Assembly (NCBI GenBank): GCA_015061725.1
Contig: SUVX01000029.1
Location: 1 to 40,053 of the forward strand
Origin: Lentisphaerota bacterium
GTDB taxonomy: Bacteria; Verrucomicrobiota; Lentisphaeria; Victivallales; Victivallaceae
Length of the DNA: 40,053 nucleotides
Direction: 5' to 3'
A program made the translations under genes and the position numbers. Shown piece by piece: positions 7,974 to 16,900 of the stretch. Every line of letters begins with the position of its first letter. Position 1 is the stretch's first letter. Under the pieces are notes generated by a model. It made no database searches. It saw only the letters and a program-made list of their open reading frames with translations, and was not told the DNA's origin.

Positions 7974-8105
7974 ACGAATATATCTCCTGTAAGGGAGGCT
8001 TGAAAAGTTTTGATTTTCCGCCCCCTGCAAGGTTTTTTTGTCCTGTTGATAAGATAGCAGAAAAACCCCTCTTTTTCAAACCGATGAAGCCGGAAAACTG
8101 CTTTT

Positions 8106-9941
8106 TTACCGTGAAAAAACAGCTTTATCCGCTGAGATAACCGTTTTTTGGGGATCAACGCTTAAAATCTCAAGTTCCAGAGCTTTTTCTGTAACTTTGC
8201 AGAAGAGGGCATTATCGGTTGATAAAACAATTCTGGTAAAGGGCAGGGGAGCGGCTGTTTTGAGTTTTTCCACAACACGCGGCGCCGTATTCTGCGAAAA
8301 TTCCGGCGTATTTTTATCTATGCGGATATAGTCGTGCCAGTGTCCTGAAAACATGACCGTCAGCGGCGTTTCCGCTTGAGCAAGCGGCTGAATCAAATCG
8401 TATTGAATATCCTGTTCCGTCAGCGGCGGAATGTGAATGAATGCAATTCTGTAAGCGGCATTGCGGTATTCTTCACTTTTGACAACTTGAGCAAGAAACT
8501 CTTTTTCCTCTGCCAGAAGCTGATTGTTTGAAAAGAGAGGACGTGTCGGACCGTCGGGCTTATCATCGCCGCTGTCAAGGACGATGAAGAAGGCTTTGCC
8601 GTAAGAGAACGCATAGCGGGTGTATCCTGACGGATGGCGCATGACAGAAAAATATTCATTGGCAAAAACACCCAGCTGTTCGTGGTTTCCGCGGACAAAC
8701 ACCAGAGGGATATCTGAATCATTCTTTTGATTGACTGCAACAATCGGATCAATGACGCCGTTGAAAAGAGCTTCTCTTCCGGCGGCGTGACTTAAATTGT
8801 CGCCCAGCAGCAGATGAAATGCCGACTGCTGCGCTTGGGGGCTGCTGAGGGCATAACTCAAGTAGTTGGCGTTTGAATGTAAATCTGTAACGCAGAAAAA
8901 AGAATAATCCTGTTCTTTGCCGGGAGCCGTTTTGAAGAAACGGGTGATTCCGGCATTCTGCGGCGTGTCGATGACCGGTGTTAAAGTATAAATCTGATAT
9001 TGATAAACCGTATCGGGTTTCAGATTGTCAAGTTTTACAAAGTGATGGGTTTCACTGGCAAGAATGCCGTGTGCCTGAGAACTGTAAATCCGCGTCGGCT
9101 TATCACAAGAGTCTTTTTCTTTGTATTCCAGAAACGCGGGGACTTTTCCGGCAGTTTCCCAGGAAATGCAGACAGAAGTCTGATCGGGGGCAGAAAGATA
9201 CGGTCCGTGAATGACTTTTTGAGCCGGAGTTTCCCAGGCGTTTCTGAGTTTTTCAAACGCCTGCCGGTCCAGTGTTGAGGCGGGTGCTGTGCCGCTGCGG
9301 AGCAAGGCGGTTTCATTGTAGGAGCAGAAGAGCAGTTCTCCGAAATTTTCCACTTCATGAAAACGTTTACGCAGCGGACTCCAGCATTGAAATTCGCTTT
9401 TTCCCATATCGCAGCGGCAGAAGTTGAAAAAGATGCCGCCTTCGGTAATCAACAGACATGAAGTCGGAATCCTGACCTCTGCGCCCCAGCCGTTTTCATT
9501 TTCAAACGTTTGAGCCTGCCAGAGGTTGTTTCCGGAACTGTCAAAGGTCAATCCCGTAATCCCCACTGCCAATTGGAGCAGTCGGGGATCCGGATCTATT
9601 GAGCCGAAGTGCAGTTCAGCCAGATCGCCGTGCCAGGGGGAGGGATTGGCTGTTTCTGCCGGGTAAAGCCGGTCGGCGGCGGGAATTTCAAAGTACCAGC
9701 CGAGAATCAGATGTGTATGAGTTCTGAAAAGAGAGAGTGCTGATTTTGCAAAATCTTTTTTGTCTGCGGGAGAAAATGGCGCAAAATCTTCAATTTTTGC
9801 GGCATTTTTCCAAACTGGATCAGTCATGCTTGAACCGAAAGAAAAGTTTTGTTCCAGTAACGGAACATAAATCGTTTTGCGTATTTCGTTGAGAGAGTAG
9901 CTGACATTGGCACTTTTTGTGCAGTTTGCGTTGACGGACAT
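8106..9941 (-). CDS. metallophosphoesterase with CBM9-like and purple-acid-phosphatase N domains, no signal peptide
   Basis: A 611-residue protein of three parts. Residues about 15-215 look like a family 9 carbohydrate-binding/DOMON-type beta domain (DPVWKNAAKI, GDLAELHFGS, WGAEVRIP). Residues 240-340 resemble the fibronectin-like N domain of purple acid phosphatases (IHGPYLSAPDQTSVCISW, LKPDTVYQYQI). Residues 345-560 are a calcineurin-like phosphoesterase: FCVTDLHSN (D-x-H), LLLGDN, VRGNHEQ, FIHIPP and FSGHWHDY supply the two-metal site. It probably hydrolyses a phosphate ester, perhaps on a sugar. Oddly for this layout, the N-terminus (MSVNANCTKSANVS) has no clear signal peptide. An RBS (CGGAGA) and promoter upstream support the start. 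It lies 132 bases before the SIS gene and may head that operon. Confidence 0.85.
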   Translation of the reverse strand: MSVNANCTKSANVSYSLNEIRKTIYVPLLEQNFSFGSSMTDPVWKNAAKIEDFAPFSPADKKDFAKSALSLFRTHTHLILGWYFEIPAADRLYPAETANPSPWHGDLAELHFGSIDPDPRLLQLAVGITGLTFDSSGNNLWQAQTFENENGWGAEVRIPTSCLLITEGGIFFNFCRCDMGKSEFQCWSPLRKRFHEVENFGELLFCSYNETALLRSGTAPASTLDRQAFEKLRNAWETPAQKVIHGPYLSAPDQTSVCISWETAGKVPAFLEYKEKDSCDKPTRIYSSQAHGILASETHHFVKLDNLKPDTVYQYQIYTLTPVIDTPQNAGITRFFKTAPGKEQDYSFFCVTDLHSNANYLSYALSSPQAQQSAFHLLLGDNLSHAAGREALFNGVIDPIVAVNQKNDSDIPLVFVRGNHEQLGVFANEYFSVMRHPSGYTRYAFSYGKAFFIVLDSGDDKPDGPTRPLFSNNQLLAEEKEFLAQVVKSEEYRNAAYRIAFIHIPPLTEQDIQYDLIQPLAQAETPLTVMFSGHWHDYIRIDKNTPEFSQNTAPRVVEKLKTAAPLPFTRIVLSTDNALFCKVTEKALELEILSVDPQKTVISADKAVFSR

Positions 9942-9971
9942 ATTTGAATTCTCCGGAAAATTTGTTTGATT

Positions 9972-10000
9972 ATTATTTGTCTTTTAAAATAACCTGCCAA
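9972..10000 (-). promoter_or_regulatory. sigma-70-like promoter of the metallophosphoesterase gene
   Basis: On the minus strand TTGGCA (9995-10000) and AATAAT (9972-9977) are separated by 17 bases, about 31 bases upstream of the start at 9941. It faces away from a second promoter just to the right. Confidence 0.5.
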
Positions 10001-10068
10001 GTTTTTTTTTGCAAATATCTGCCGCATGTATTTGCGGAAAATTTTTATGAACGGGTGGAATCTGCCGC

Positions 10069-10097
10069 TTGATTTTCAGGCAGAGTTGCGATATTTT
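10069..10097 (+). promoter_or_regulatory. sigma-70-like promoter of the acidic-protein/helicase operon
   Basis: TTGATT (10069-10074) and TATTTT (10092-10097) are separated by 17 bases. Transcription would begin near 10104, downstream of any start before 10104, which supports the ATG at 10141 for the next gene. Confidence 0.5.
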
Positions 10098-10140
10098 ATG
10101 CAAGAAATTTTTTTTTACAATAATCAGGAAGATGAATGCT

Positions 10141-10551
10141 ATGACAAAAGCCGATTTTAAATTGGATGAATTGCCGGATTTCTTTGCAGCAGATACCAAG
10201 TGGTGCAATTTTATAAAAAACAGAGATATCGACCTTGGTTTGTTCAGTTGGACTGAAGAAGATGAAAATGATGACGGATTTTTTCAGGAGAACTACAATA
10301 TTGTCTGTTTTGAAGACTACCTTGCTTGTATTGATGAATGGGGTATTCCGCAGTGGTTTAAAATATCCACTGATGAATTTCTTGATGCATTGGAAGAGCT
10401 TGATGATGATCAGGATTGTAAAATTATTTACTGTCTGTGGCACGATGGCAGCAGGCAGGATGAGTATTGGCTGAAACCTGTTGCCTGCAATGACACGTGG
10501 GTTTACTTTGATTTGAATGACCGGAATTCAGTAATTCAACGCATTTTCTGA
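10141..10551 (+). CDS. very acidic small protein of unknown function, coupled to helicase
   Basis: A 136-residue protein with about 33 Asp/Glu against 11 Lys/Arg and many aromatic residues (WTEEDENDDGFF, EELDDDQDC, YCLWHDGS, WLKPVACNDTWVYFDL). No family is recognised. The start at 10141 has AGGAAG 9 bases upstream; an in-frame ATG three codons earlier is a close alternative, and one further upstream would precede the predicted transcription start. Its stop overlaps the helicase start by one base (TGATG), so the two proteins are probably made together. The acidity recalls DNA-mimic or nucleic-acid-protein inhibitors, but also SMI1/KNR4- or immunity-like proteins. A role linked to the helicase is inferred from coupling alone. 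Confidence 0.8.
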   Translation: MTKADFKLDELPDFFAADTKWCNFIKNRDIDLGLFSWTEEDENDDGFFQENYNIVCFEDYLACIDEWGIPQWFKISTDEFLDALEELDDDQDCKIIYCLWHDGSRQDEYWLKPVACNDTWVYFDLNDRNSVIQRIF

Positions 10552-12569
10552 TGAAAACAAGTTGTCCATATTGTCAACAGATATTGGAAATCGGACATCA
10601 ATTCTATGGTTTAAAGAAAAAATGTCCGGCTTGCAGCAAAATGTTTGTGGTTGCTTCTGATGTACCAATTCAGGATGATCCGCTTCTTCAGGGACTTAAT
10701 TCTGAACAGGTGCAGGCTGTTGTTCAAACCGGGGGATTTCTCAGGGTCGTTGCCGGTCCGGGGGCGGGAAAAACCCGTGTGCTTACGCACCGTGCCGCTT
10801 TTTTGATCAGAAATCTGCAAGTGCCTCCTGAAGAAGTTCTGTCGGTAACTTTTACCAATAAAGCTGCCGGTGAGATGAGGTCAAGAATCAAGAACCTGCT
10901 GGGAGAGGATACGACCACCAGAGTTCAGACGTTTCACGGTTTCTGCAACACTGTCCTGCGGGAAGATATTCCGCATTTGCATTTCCCGGAATCGTTTGTC
11001 ATCATGGATCAAGAGGATCAGAGGGCTCTGGTGAAAGAATGTCTGGCGAAGTTCGGACTGACGTTTTCGCGTTTTTCTTTTGAATCTATTGCAGATTCTA
11101 TTTCTGCGTATAAAAAAGACACAGAATACGTTGCTCAAATCGTTCAAAAAAAACAAGCAAATCCGCCGGCAGAAGAAAAGGATACTCTGCAGAAGGTTGT
11201 TTTGACGTATCTTGCGTATCAGAAGCAGAGATATTTGCTTGATTATGATGATCTGCTCTATTATACACTTTTTATATTCAGAAATTTTCCGTCTGTGCTG
11301 AAAAAATGGCAGAAGCGTTTGTCGTATATTCAGGTTGATGAATTTCAGGATGTGAACTTTGTCCAATACGAAATCGTGCGGCTGCTGGCAGGACTTAACA
11401 AAAATTTGTTCGTTGTCGGAGATCCTGATCAAACCATTTATGAATGGCGCGGTGCCGATGTCAGATACTTTATGGATTTTCCGGCTGATCAAACGATCAA
11501 GTTACACCGGAATTATCGCTCCACTCCGCAAATTGTTGCCGCCGGCAATTTTCTTATAAGCAGAAATCAGAACCGGATCGAAAATACGATCACAGCTGTT
11601 CGCGGTGACGGCGAACCTGTTCAGATTATGGGCAATTATGAGAAGGAGCCTCAATGGATTTTGCAGCATATTCGCGAACTGGTCAAGAGTTACCCGTATT
11701 CAAGCATCGCAATTTTGTGCCGTGCGCTTTGGGTTACCGGAAAAATTGAAGAAATTTTTGTAAAAAACAATATTCCGTACCACATTTACAACGGTATAAA
11801 TTTTTATCAGCGTAAAGAAATCAAAGATTCTTTATCTTTTCTGCGTCTTGCCTGTGCGGATGACGATTTGTCTTTTCTCAGGGTCATCAATGTTCCTGCG
11901 CGCGGCGTCGGTAAAAAACGTTTGGAGCAATTAACGGAATTTGCCGGAAAGAACGGTTGTTCGCTTTTTGAAGCTCTGCAAAAGAACTTGAACAGTAAAA
12001 TGTTTTCCGGCTGTGCAGAGTTTGTACAGATAATCCTTGAAATCCGTGAAAGAATGAAAAGCGGCGAAAAAGTATCCGATCTGCTGCATTTCGTCCTTGA
12101 AAAAACAGGATATGAAGAGATAATCAGCCGGGATCCTGAGAAGGAACGTGCTGAGAATCTGCAGGGACTTTTTTCTGCCATAGCTGCCGCTGAAGAAGAA
12201 AAAGAGGGAACGCTTACTCTTGAAGAATACTTAAGTCATGTTTCATTATACTCTGAACGCAAAGAACGCAAAGAGGCGGATAGTGTAAAAATTCTGACGG
12301 TCCACAATGCCAAAGGACTTGAATTTCCGTGTGTGTTTGTTGTTTCTATGAATGAGGGTGTTTTTCCAAGTTCCCACGCTGAAGATCCGGAATCCATTGA
12401 AGAGGAACGGCGTGTCGCCTACGTTGCACTCACCCGTGCCGCAGACCGTCTCTTTCTGTCATCGGATGACGAAGTGAAATCTTGGGAACATTCATACAGT
12501 ATGAAATCCCGATTTTTGAGAGAAATCTCCCGTGGAATGAGAAAAACAGGCATTGGCAAAAAAGTGTGA
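10551..12569 (+). CDS. UvrD/PcrA-type SF1 DNA helicase with N-terminal zinc ribbon
   Basis: A 672-residue 3'-5' helicase of superfamily 1A. Residues 1-33 form a Cys4 zinc ribbon (C5/C8, C25/C28: SCPYCQQ and KCPACSK), unusual at this end of the family. The helicase follows: Q-motif LNSEQVQAV, Walker A AGPGAGKTR (K74), SVTFTNKAAGEM (Ia), QTFHGFC, VDEFQDVNFVQYE (II), VGDPDQTIYEWRGAD (III), LHRNYRST (IV), ILTVHNAKGLEFPCVFV (V) and EEERRVAYVALTRA (VI). The protein is somewhat shorter than PcrA/UvrD (about 720) and lacks their C-terminal Tudor-like tail. It should unwind DNA during repair or clear proteins from DNA. Translation is coupled to the acidic protein. The tandem hairpin array follows 24 bases after its stop. 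Confidence 0.93.
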   Translation: MKTSCPYCQQILEIGHQFYGLKKKCPACSKMFVVASDVPIQDDPLLQGLNSEQVQAVVQTGGFLRVVAGPGAGKTRVLTHRAAFLIRNLQVPPEEVLSVTFTNKAAGEMRSRIKNLLGEDTTTRVQTFHGFCNTVLREDIPHLHFPESFVIMDQEDQRALVKECLAKFGLTFSRFSFESIADSISAYKKDTEYVAQIVQKKQANPPAEEKDTLQKVVLTYLAYQKQRYLLDYDDLLYYTLFIFRNFPSVLKKWQKRLSYIQVDEFQDVNFVQYEIVRLLAGLNKNLFVVGDPDQTIYEWRGADVRYFMDFPADQTIKLHRNYRSTPQIVAAGNFLISRNQNRIENTITAVRGDGEPVQIMGNYEKEPQWILQHIRELVKSYPYSSIAILCRALWVTGKIEEIFVKNNIPYHIYNGINFYQRKEIKDSLSFLRLACADDDLSFLRVINVPARGVGKKRLEQLTEFAGKNGCSLFEALQKNLNSKMFSGCAEFVQIILEIRERMKSGEKVSDLLHFVLEKTGYEEIISRDPEKERAENLQGLFSAIAAAEEEKEGTLTLEEYLSHVSLYSERKERKEADSVKILTVHNAKGLEFPCVFVVSMNEGVFPSSHAEDPESIEEERRVAYVALTRAADRLFLSSDDEVKSWEHSYSMKSRFLREISRGMRKTGIGKKV

Positions 12570-12592
12570 AACAGCCGGACAAGTTGTTTTGC

Positions 12593-13106
12593 CGGTCGGG
12601 CAACGCACCCGACCGCTGAAAAGGCTTTTTTTGCCCGCGTTTTTTTCACCTGGAATTACCCCGGGCATTCCGGGGATACCTAAGGTGGCGGATCTCCCTT
12701 AGGCGGGGCAGCAACATCGCCTCGCTACATGGCTTTTTTTGCCCGCGCTTTTTTCACCTGCAGAACTACCCACGGGCATTCCGGGGGGGGGGCAGGGGGA
12801 CAGCCAGTCCCCCTGACCGGTCGGGCAACGCACCCGACCGCTACATGGCTTTTTTTGCCCGCGCTTTTTTCACCTGCAGAACTACCCACGGGCATTCCGG
12901 GGGTTGTCAGGGGGACAGCCAGTCCCCCTGACCGGTTGCAGCAACGTCGCAACCGCTACATGGCTTTTTTTGCCAAGCTTTTTTCACCTGCAGAACTACC
13001 CACGGGCATTCCGGGGGTTGTCAGGGGGACAGCCAGTCCCCCTGACCGGTTGCAGCAACGTCGCAACCGCTACATGGCTTTTTTTGCCAAGCTTTTTTTC
13101 ACCTGG
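12593..13106. repeat. tandem array of about 115-bp hairpin-rich units at a convergent gene junction
   Basis: Units begin at ATGGC at 12729, 12845, 12960 and 13074 (steps of 116, 115 and 114 bases), with a diverged unit before them (12616-12728) and a truncated one at the end. Each has GGCTTTTTTTGCC, a second T-run followed by CACCTG, the core ACGGGCATTCCGGG (changed to CCGGGCATTCCGGG in the diverged unit), then two hairpins. Hairpin A is CAGGGGGAC/GTCCCCCTG with loop AGCCA, replaced in the diverged unit by CCTAAGG/CCTTAGG. Hairpin B is CGGTCGGG/CCCGACCG (12593-12615 and 12818-12840), CGGTTGC/GCAACCG in two units, or AGGCG/CGCCT at 12701-12722. All B loops keep a GCAAC core. Units 2 and 3 are almost identical, so expansion is recent. 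The array sits between the helicase and deacetylase genes, which point at each other, and its end supplies the deacetylase stop codon. Confidence 0.9.
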
Positions 13107-13944
13107 AAAAAAAGCGGGAGTTGTGTTGGAGTTCTTCTGTCAGGGGACCGGGGGAGTCGTTCAGCTGGTGGATGATGAAACATTCAGCGGCTTCGACGTC
13201 GGAGACGGCTGAAGGGGCGGAAAATCCGGAATTGCAGATTCTTTCAGCGAAGATTCCTGCGGACTGACAGGCGTGGAGGGAGAGGGCTTCTGTTTTCAAA
13301 CGGAGCCATTCACCGGAAATATCAATAAAGGTATCGCAGCGGCTGTAACTTGCGGCGGCTTCGCCGCTGTGGCGTCCGGCAAAAAGCAGAAGAGAACCGT
13401 TATACCCCTGTTCTTTTGCCTTCTTGTATGCTCTGATCACCAGCCAGGTGGTGCAGGTGTGTTCAGGATTCGGATCAACTGCGGCATGGGTGAAAATGAT
13501 TTCCGGATCCTGTTCAAGAATCAGTTCTGCCAGACGTCCGATGGTGGCGGGATCTTCTGCTCCGGTGAGAATGGAGGGACAATCAGGAAGTGTTCCTTCA
13601 GGCTGCGGATTGCCGAAACGCAGGTCGATTTTTTCAAGATTATCGTTGAGATAATGCCGCTGCGGCAAATCCAGATGGATGGCTTCGGTACCGTAGTAAG
13701 CCCGGGCGGCATCATCGGCTTCTTTTTTCCGTTGCGGCATGATTTCGTGCCAGGGACATTTGCGTGATTCCAGTTTGCCGTCAGCATTCAAATTGCACCA
13801 GGAACCGGACATATTGTTGGTACTCATGATATAATCGATCCGGTAGCCGAAAAGTTTTCTGTATTTTGATAAAGTGCCGCCGCAGGCAAGTTCCACATCG
13901 TCGGCATGGGCAAAAATTGCCATGATGTTTTTTGAAGTATTCAT
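13099..13944 (-). CDS. PIG-L family deacetylase (first of two)
   Basis: A 281-residue PIG-L/LmbE-type zinc deacetylase, which removes N-acetyl groups from sugars such as GlcNAc derivatives. The zinc and catalytic motif is AHADDVE at residues 12-18 (H13, D15, D16), with Ala in place of the usual Pro, and H162 in NPEHTCT is the third ligand. TNNMSGSW and PQRHYL are further family-like segments. AAGGAGAT before the ATG supports the start. No signal peptide is seen, so it acts in the cytoplasm. It lies 18 bases after the esterase gene and is the last gene of the locus. Its stop codon falls in the edge of the tandem array, so its extreme C-terminus (RFFSR) may have been set by the repeat. It is clearly related to the protein at 24972-25814. 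Confidence 0.9.
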   Translation of the reverse strand: MNTSKNIMAIFAHADDVELACGGTLSKYRKLFGYRIDYIMSTNNMSGSWCNLNADGKLESRKCPWHEIMPQRKKEADDAARAYYGTEAIHLDLPQRHYLNDNLEKIDLRFGNPQPEGTLPDCPSILTGAEDPATIGRLAELILEQDPEIIFTHAAVDPNPEHTCTTWLVIRAYKKAKEQGYNGSLLLFAGRHSGEAAASYSRCDTFIDISGEWLRLKTEALSLHACQSAGIFAERICNSGFSAPSAVSDVEAAECFIIHQLNDSPGPLTEELQHNSRFFSR

Positions 13945-13962
13945 TTTGATATCTCCTTGATT

Positions 13963-16900
13963 TTACTTGTGTTCAAACAAATGATGAGAGAGAGGCAGAA
14001 CAGCCTTGGGATCTGCCAGAAAATTTTTTCTGCTGACGACGGGATTCCTCAATTTGAGTCTAACCGGGAGCGGACTGCATTCTGCGGCAGCTTCAGCCGC
14101 TGCACACATGGCTCCTTCGGCGATCAGGGTCACCTCGCGGCAGCCGTTGGCTTTCAGGAGTTTGAGAACAGCCAGAATGTCATAAATCTGTCCGTGGAGA
14201 AATTCTTCCCCGAGAAGCCGTCCGCAGACGGAAGACATGGAATTGAACAGTTGACTGAAATCCGAGTTTGTCTGACAGGGGGCTGATTCGCCGCAACCGC
14301 GGACTTCAAGAACCATGAAATTCTGCCGATAGGCATGATAATCGCGCAAGTCCACTTCTTTGAGTCCGTCAGTTCCCGGCAGAAAGATGACCGCCGTTTC
14401 GTTGGATGGGAGATTTTTAGCAATGGTTTTTCCGAATGTTTTCAAGGCAACTTCAATATCCGGCTCTGTGCGGATGATGAAACGGCTTACCGTAATTTTG
14501 GGTAATACCTGATATTGATGGATACCTTTGCGCCAGGAAGGAAGCGGAATTTTTGCACTATCCAATGCTGCGGGAAGGTTGCCGTATAATTTTCCGGGAT
14601 CATCCTTTTTTTGTTTCAATAATTCCGCAAGAATTTCTGTGGAGGACTTGGCGCCGGGCAGTTTCCAGACACTGCCGAGGGGGGTGCAGAAAAGTTCCTC
14701 CTCTTTGAACAATCGGATATCATCATCAGTACCGACACTTTCCGCACCGGTAAGTTCAGCAAAAAATGCGCCGACTTCTTTCTGATGAAATACGGAATAG
14801 GAGTGATCCCCTTTGCCGAGTGCATATTTTACAAAATCCTTTTTGCCGAAAAGAGCATAGATTTTCTGAATGGAACGGTACATTTTCATCGTGCCGCGCG
14901 GATCAAAGAAATCGTTGTCCTGAACGCCGAACATGACAGGACGGGGCGCTTGAGCCAAGAGAAAATCATCTTCATCCAGACCAGCTGCCTTGAAACGGGG
15001 CGGATTCTGTTCACTGTCGCCTGTGACTTCATTTTCAAGATTGGAAGTCATGCGGGTCATGGAGCAGACGGGAGCTGCCATGAAGAGATCCGGTGAAAAG
15101 GCGTTGACGTATGAGGTCAATGTGCCGCCGCCGGAACATCCGGTAACGCCCAGACGGGCGGAATCAATTTCAGGACGGCTTTTCAGATATTCAAGCGCAG
15201 TCAAGGCATCGTGCAGACGCCAGGTGCCGAAAAATTCACCGAGCATGGCAAGACGTTGTCCGAAACGGTTGTGTTCCGCCGCCGCACCGCCGCCGTGTTC
15301 CCGGCGTTCGCCCTGACCGTAGGGATCGACAGCCAGCACGCCGAATCCGCGCAGGGCAAGGCTTTGCGGGACCCTTTGATAAGTTTTTGCGTGTTTACCG
15401 TCGGCAGAGTGTCCGCAGAGAAACAGTACACCGGGAAGTTTCTTGCGGTATTCTTTGGGACGGTAAAACAAGGCACTGACGTAATACCCGGGACGGCTTT
15501 GAAAAAGCACTTTGTCAATCTGCAGTTTTTCTGTTGCAAGAGTTCCGGTAACTTGCGGCTTGATCGGTTTGACCTGCGGCATCGGACCGAATACGTTTTT
15601 GAGTTTTTCGCGGATTTCAGAAATGTATTTTTCCGCATCTTCACGGGTTTTGATTTTGTTCAATCGGGCATCGCGCTTGCGGTCAAGAGCCTGAAATTTT
15701 TTCAGATAATAATTTTGGAGCATATTTCCGCGAACAGCAATCAATTCATTGTTCTGCCGGGGAAGACGGACGGGGCGCAGCGGCGCAAGGCCGAGGGCAC
15801 GGCGCACAAAGGCGCGTTTGCGTTCATAACGCAGCGGAGACCCCATGTGCGGACCGTTGTCCGTTTCCAGCGTTTTATCACTGCTGCCAATCAGCGTAAA
15901 CATGGCGCTGATGGTATTGGCACGGCAGGACGTATCACGCAAACCGGTTGCCACAAGAACAGGAGCCGTAATTTCCGGCGCAAAGTAATCCGGTTCAAAA
16001 TACGGGGGAATCGGATAGTTGAGCTGTTTTTTTCCGGGCAGATTTGAGAAGAATCCGACAGCGGGAACACCGGCATACGCTGCAGATACCCGTTCTTTGT
16101 AAAGTGCCGCCATGCAGATTGTCATCCAGCCGCCCTGACTGCTGCCTTCGAGGACCAGACGTTTTTTATCCCAGGGATATTTTTTGCAGACGTAATCCAG
16201 CACACGGCAGAAACCGGGCAGAACGGAATAGAAATGAAAAGACTCCGGATTCTCTCTGGTTCCTACTCTCCAGTAGTCATTGACACCGTGTGATTGGGCA
16301 TATTCCAGCATTTTCTTTTTGGCATCTTCTGCGGAGGAGGGAATCGGATGCTTGTGGACGTTGCATATTACCGTAATGCATCCGGCAGAAGTAAAGCCGC
16401 AGTCAATCGGTTCGGAGGCCGCGGGGCCCTTGCCGGGAAACAGGGCAATGACCGGAAACGGTCCTTTTCCTGTCGGAACGCCGAGAAAACCGTGGACTCT
16501 GTCGCCGTTCAAACTGTTCATTGAAAATTTATAAAAGTCGGCATCTTTCCGGCAGTACTGCGGCAATTTTTCAAGACGCATATCTTCGGGCAGCTGACGT
16601 GCCTTTTGCAGCGTTTTTTTCCAGAACGATATGAAATCGGCCGGACGCGGCGGATCAGCCGGTTGAGCAATAACAGAGGCATTGAGTTGTCCGTCGGGAA
16701 CCTGATTATAGGCAAGCACATCATCAATATGTGTCTGATTCCGGTAATAGACACTCTGTTCACCGTAAGCTTCTTCATACCACACCTGGCAGAGGCTGAA
16801 ACAGGGCTTATTCATTTTTGAGCGGACACAGACGGGATTTCCGGCAGAAGCCAGATCAATAACTTGCTCTGAGACGTTGCCGGGACCGCCGTCCTGTCCG

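Noticed and set aside
12593..13106. CRISPR array
   Set aside because: Units are 114-116 bp and near-identical throughout, with no unique spacers and no cas genes.
12593..13106. Integron attC-type sites
   Set aside because: The hairpins lack the GTTRRRY/RYYYAAC core pair and no integrase or cassette array is present.
12729..13175. Open frame of 148 codons through the tandem array
   Set aside because: It exists only because repeat units lack stops in this frame; unit lengths of 114-116 shift frame, there is no RBS, and it runs into the opposite-strand deacetylase.
15211..16047. 278-codon plus-strand frame
   Set aside because: It lies opposite the esterase gene and has no domain or RBS support.
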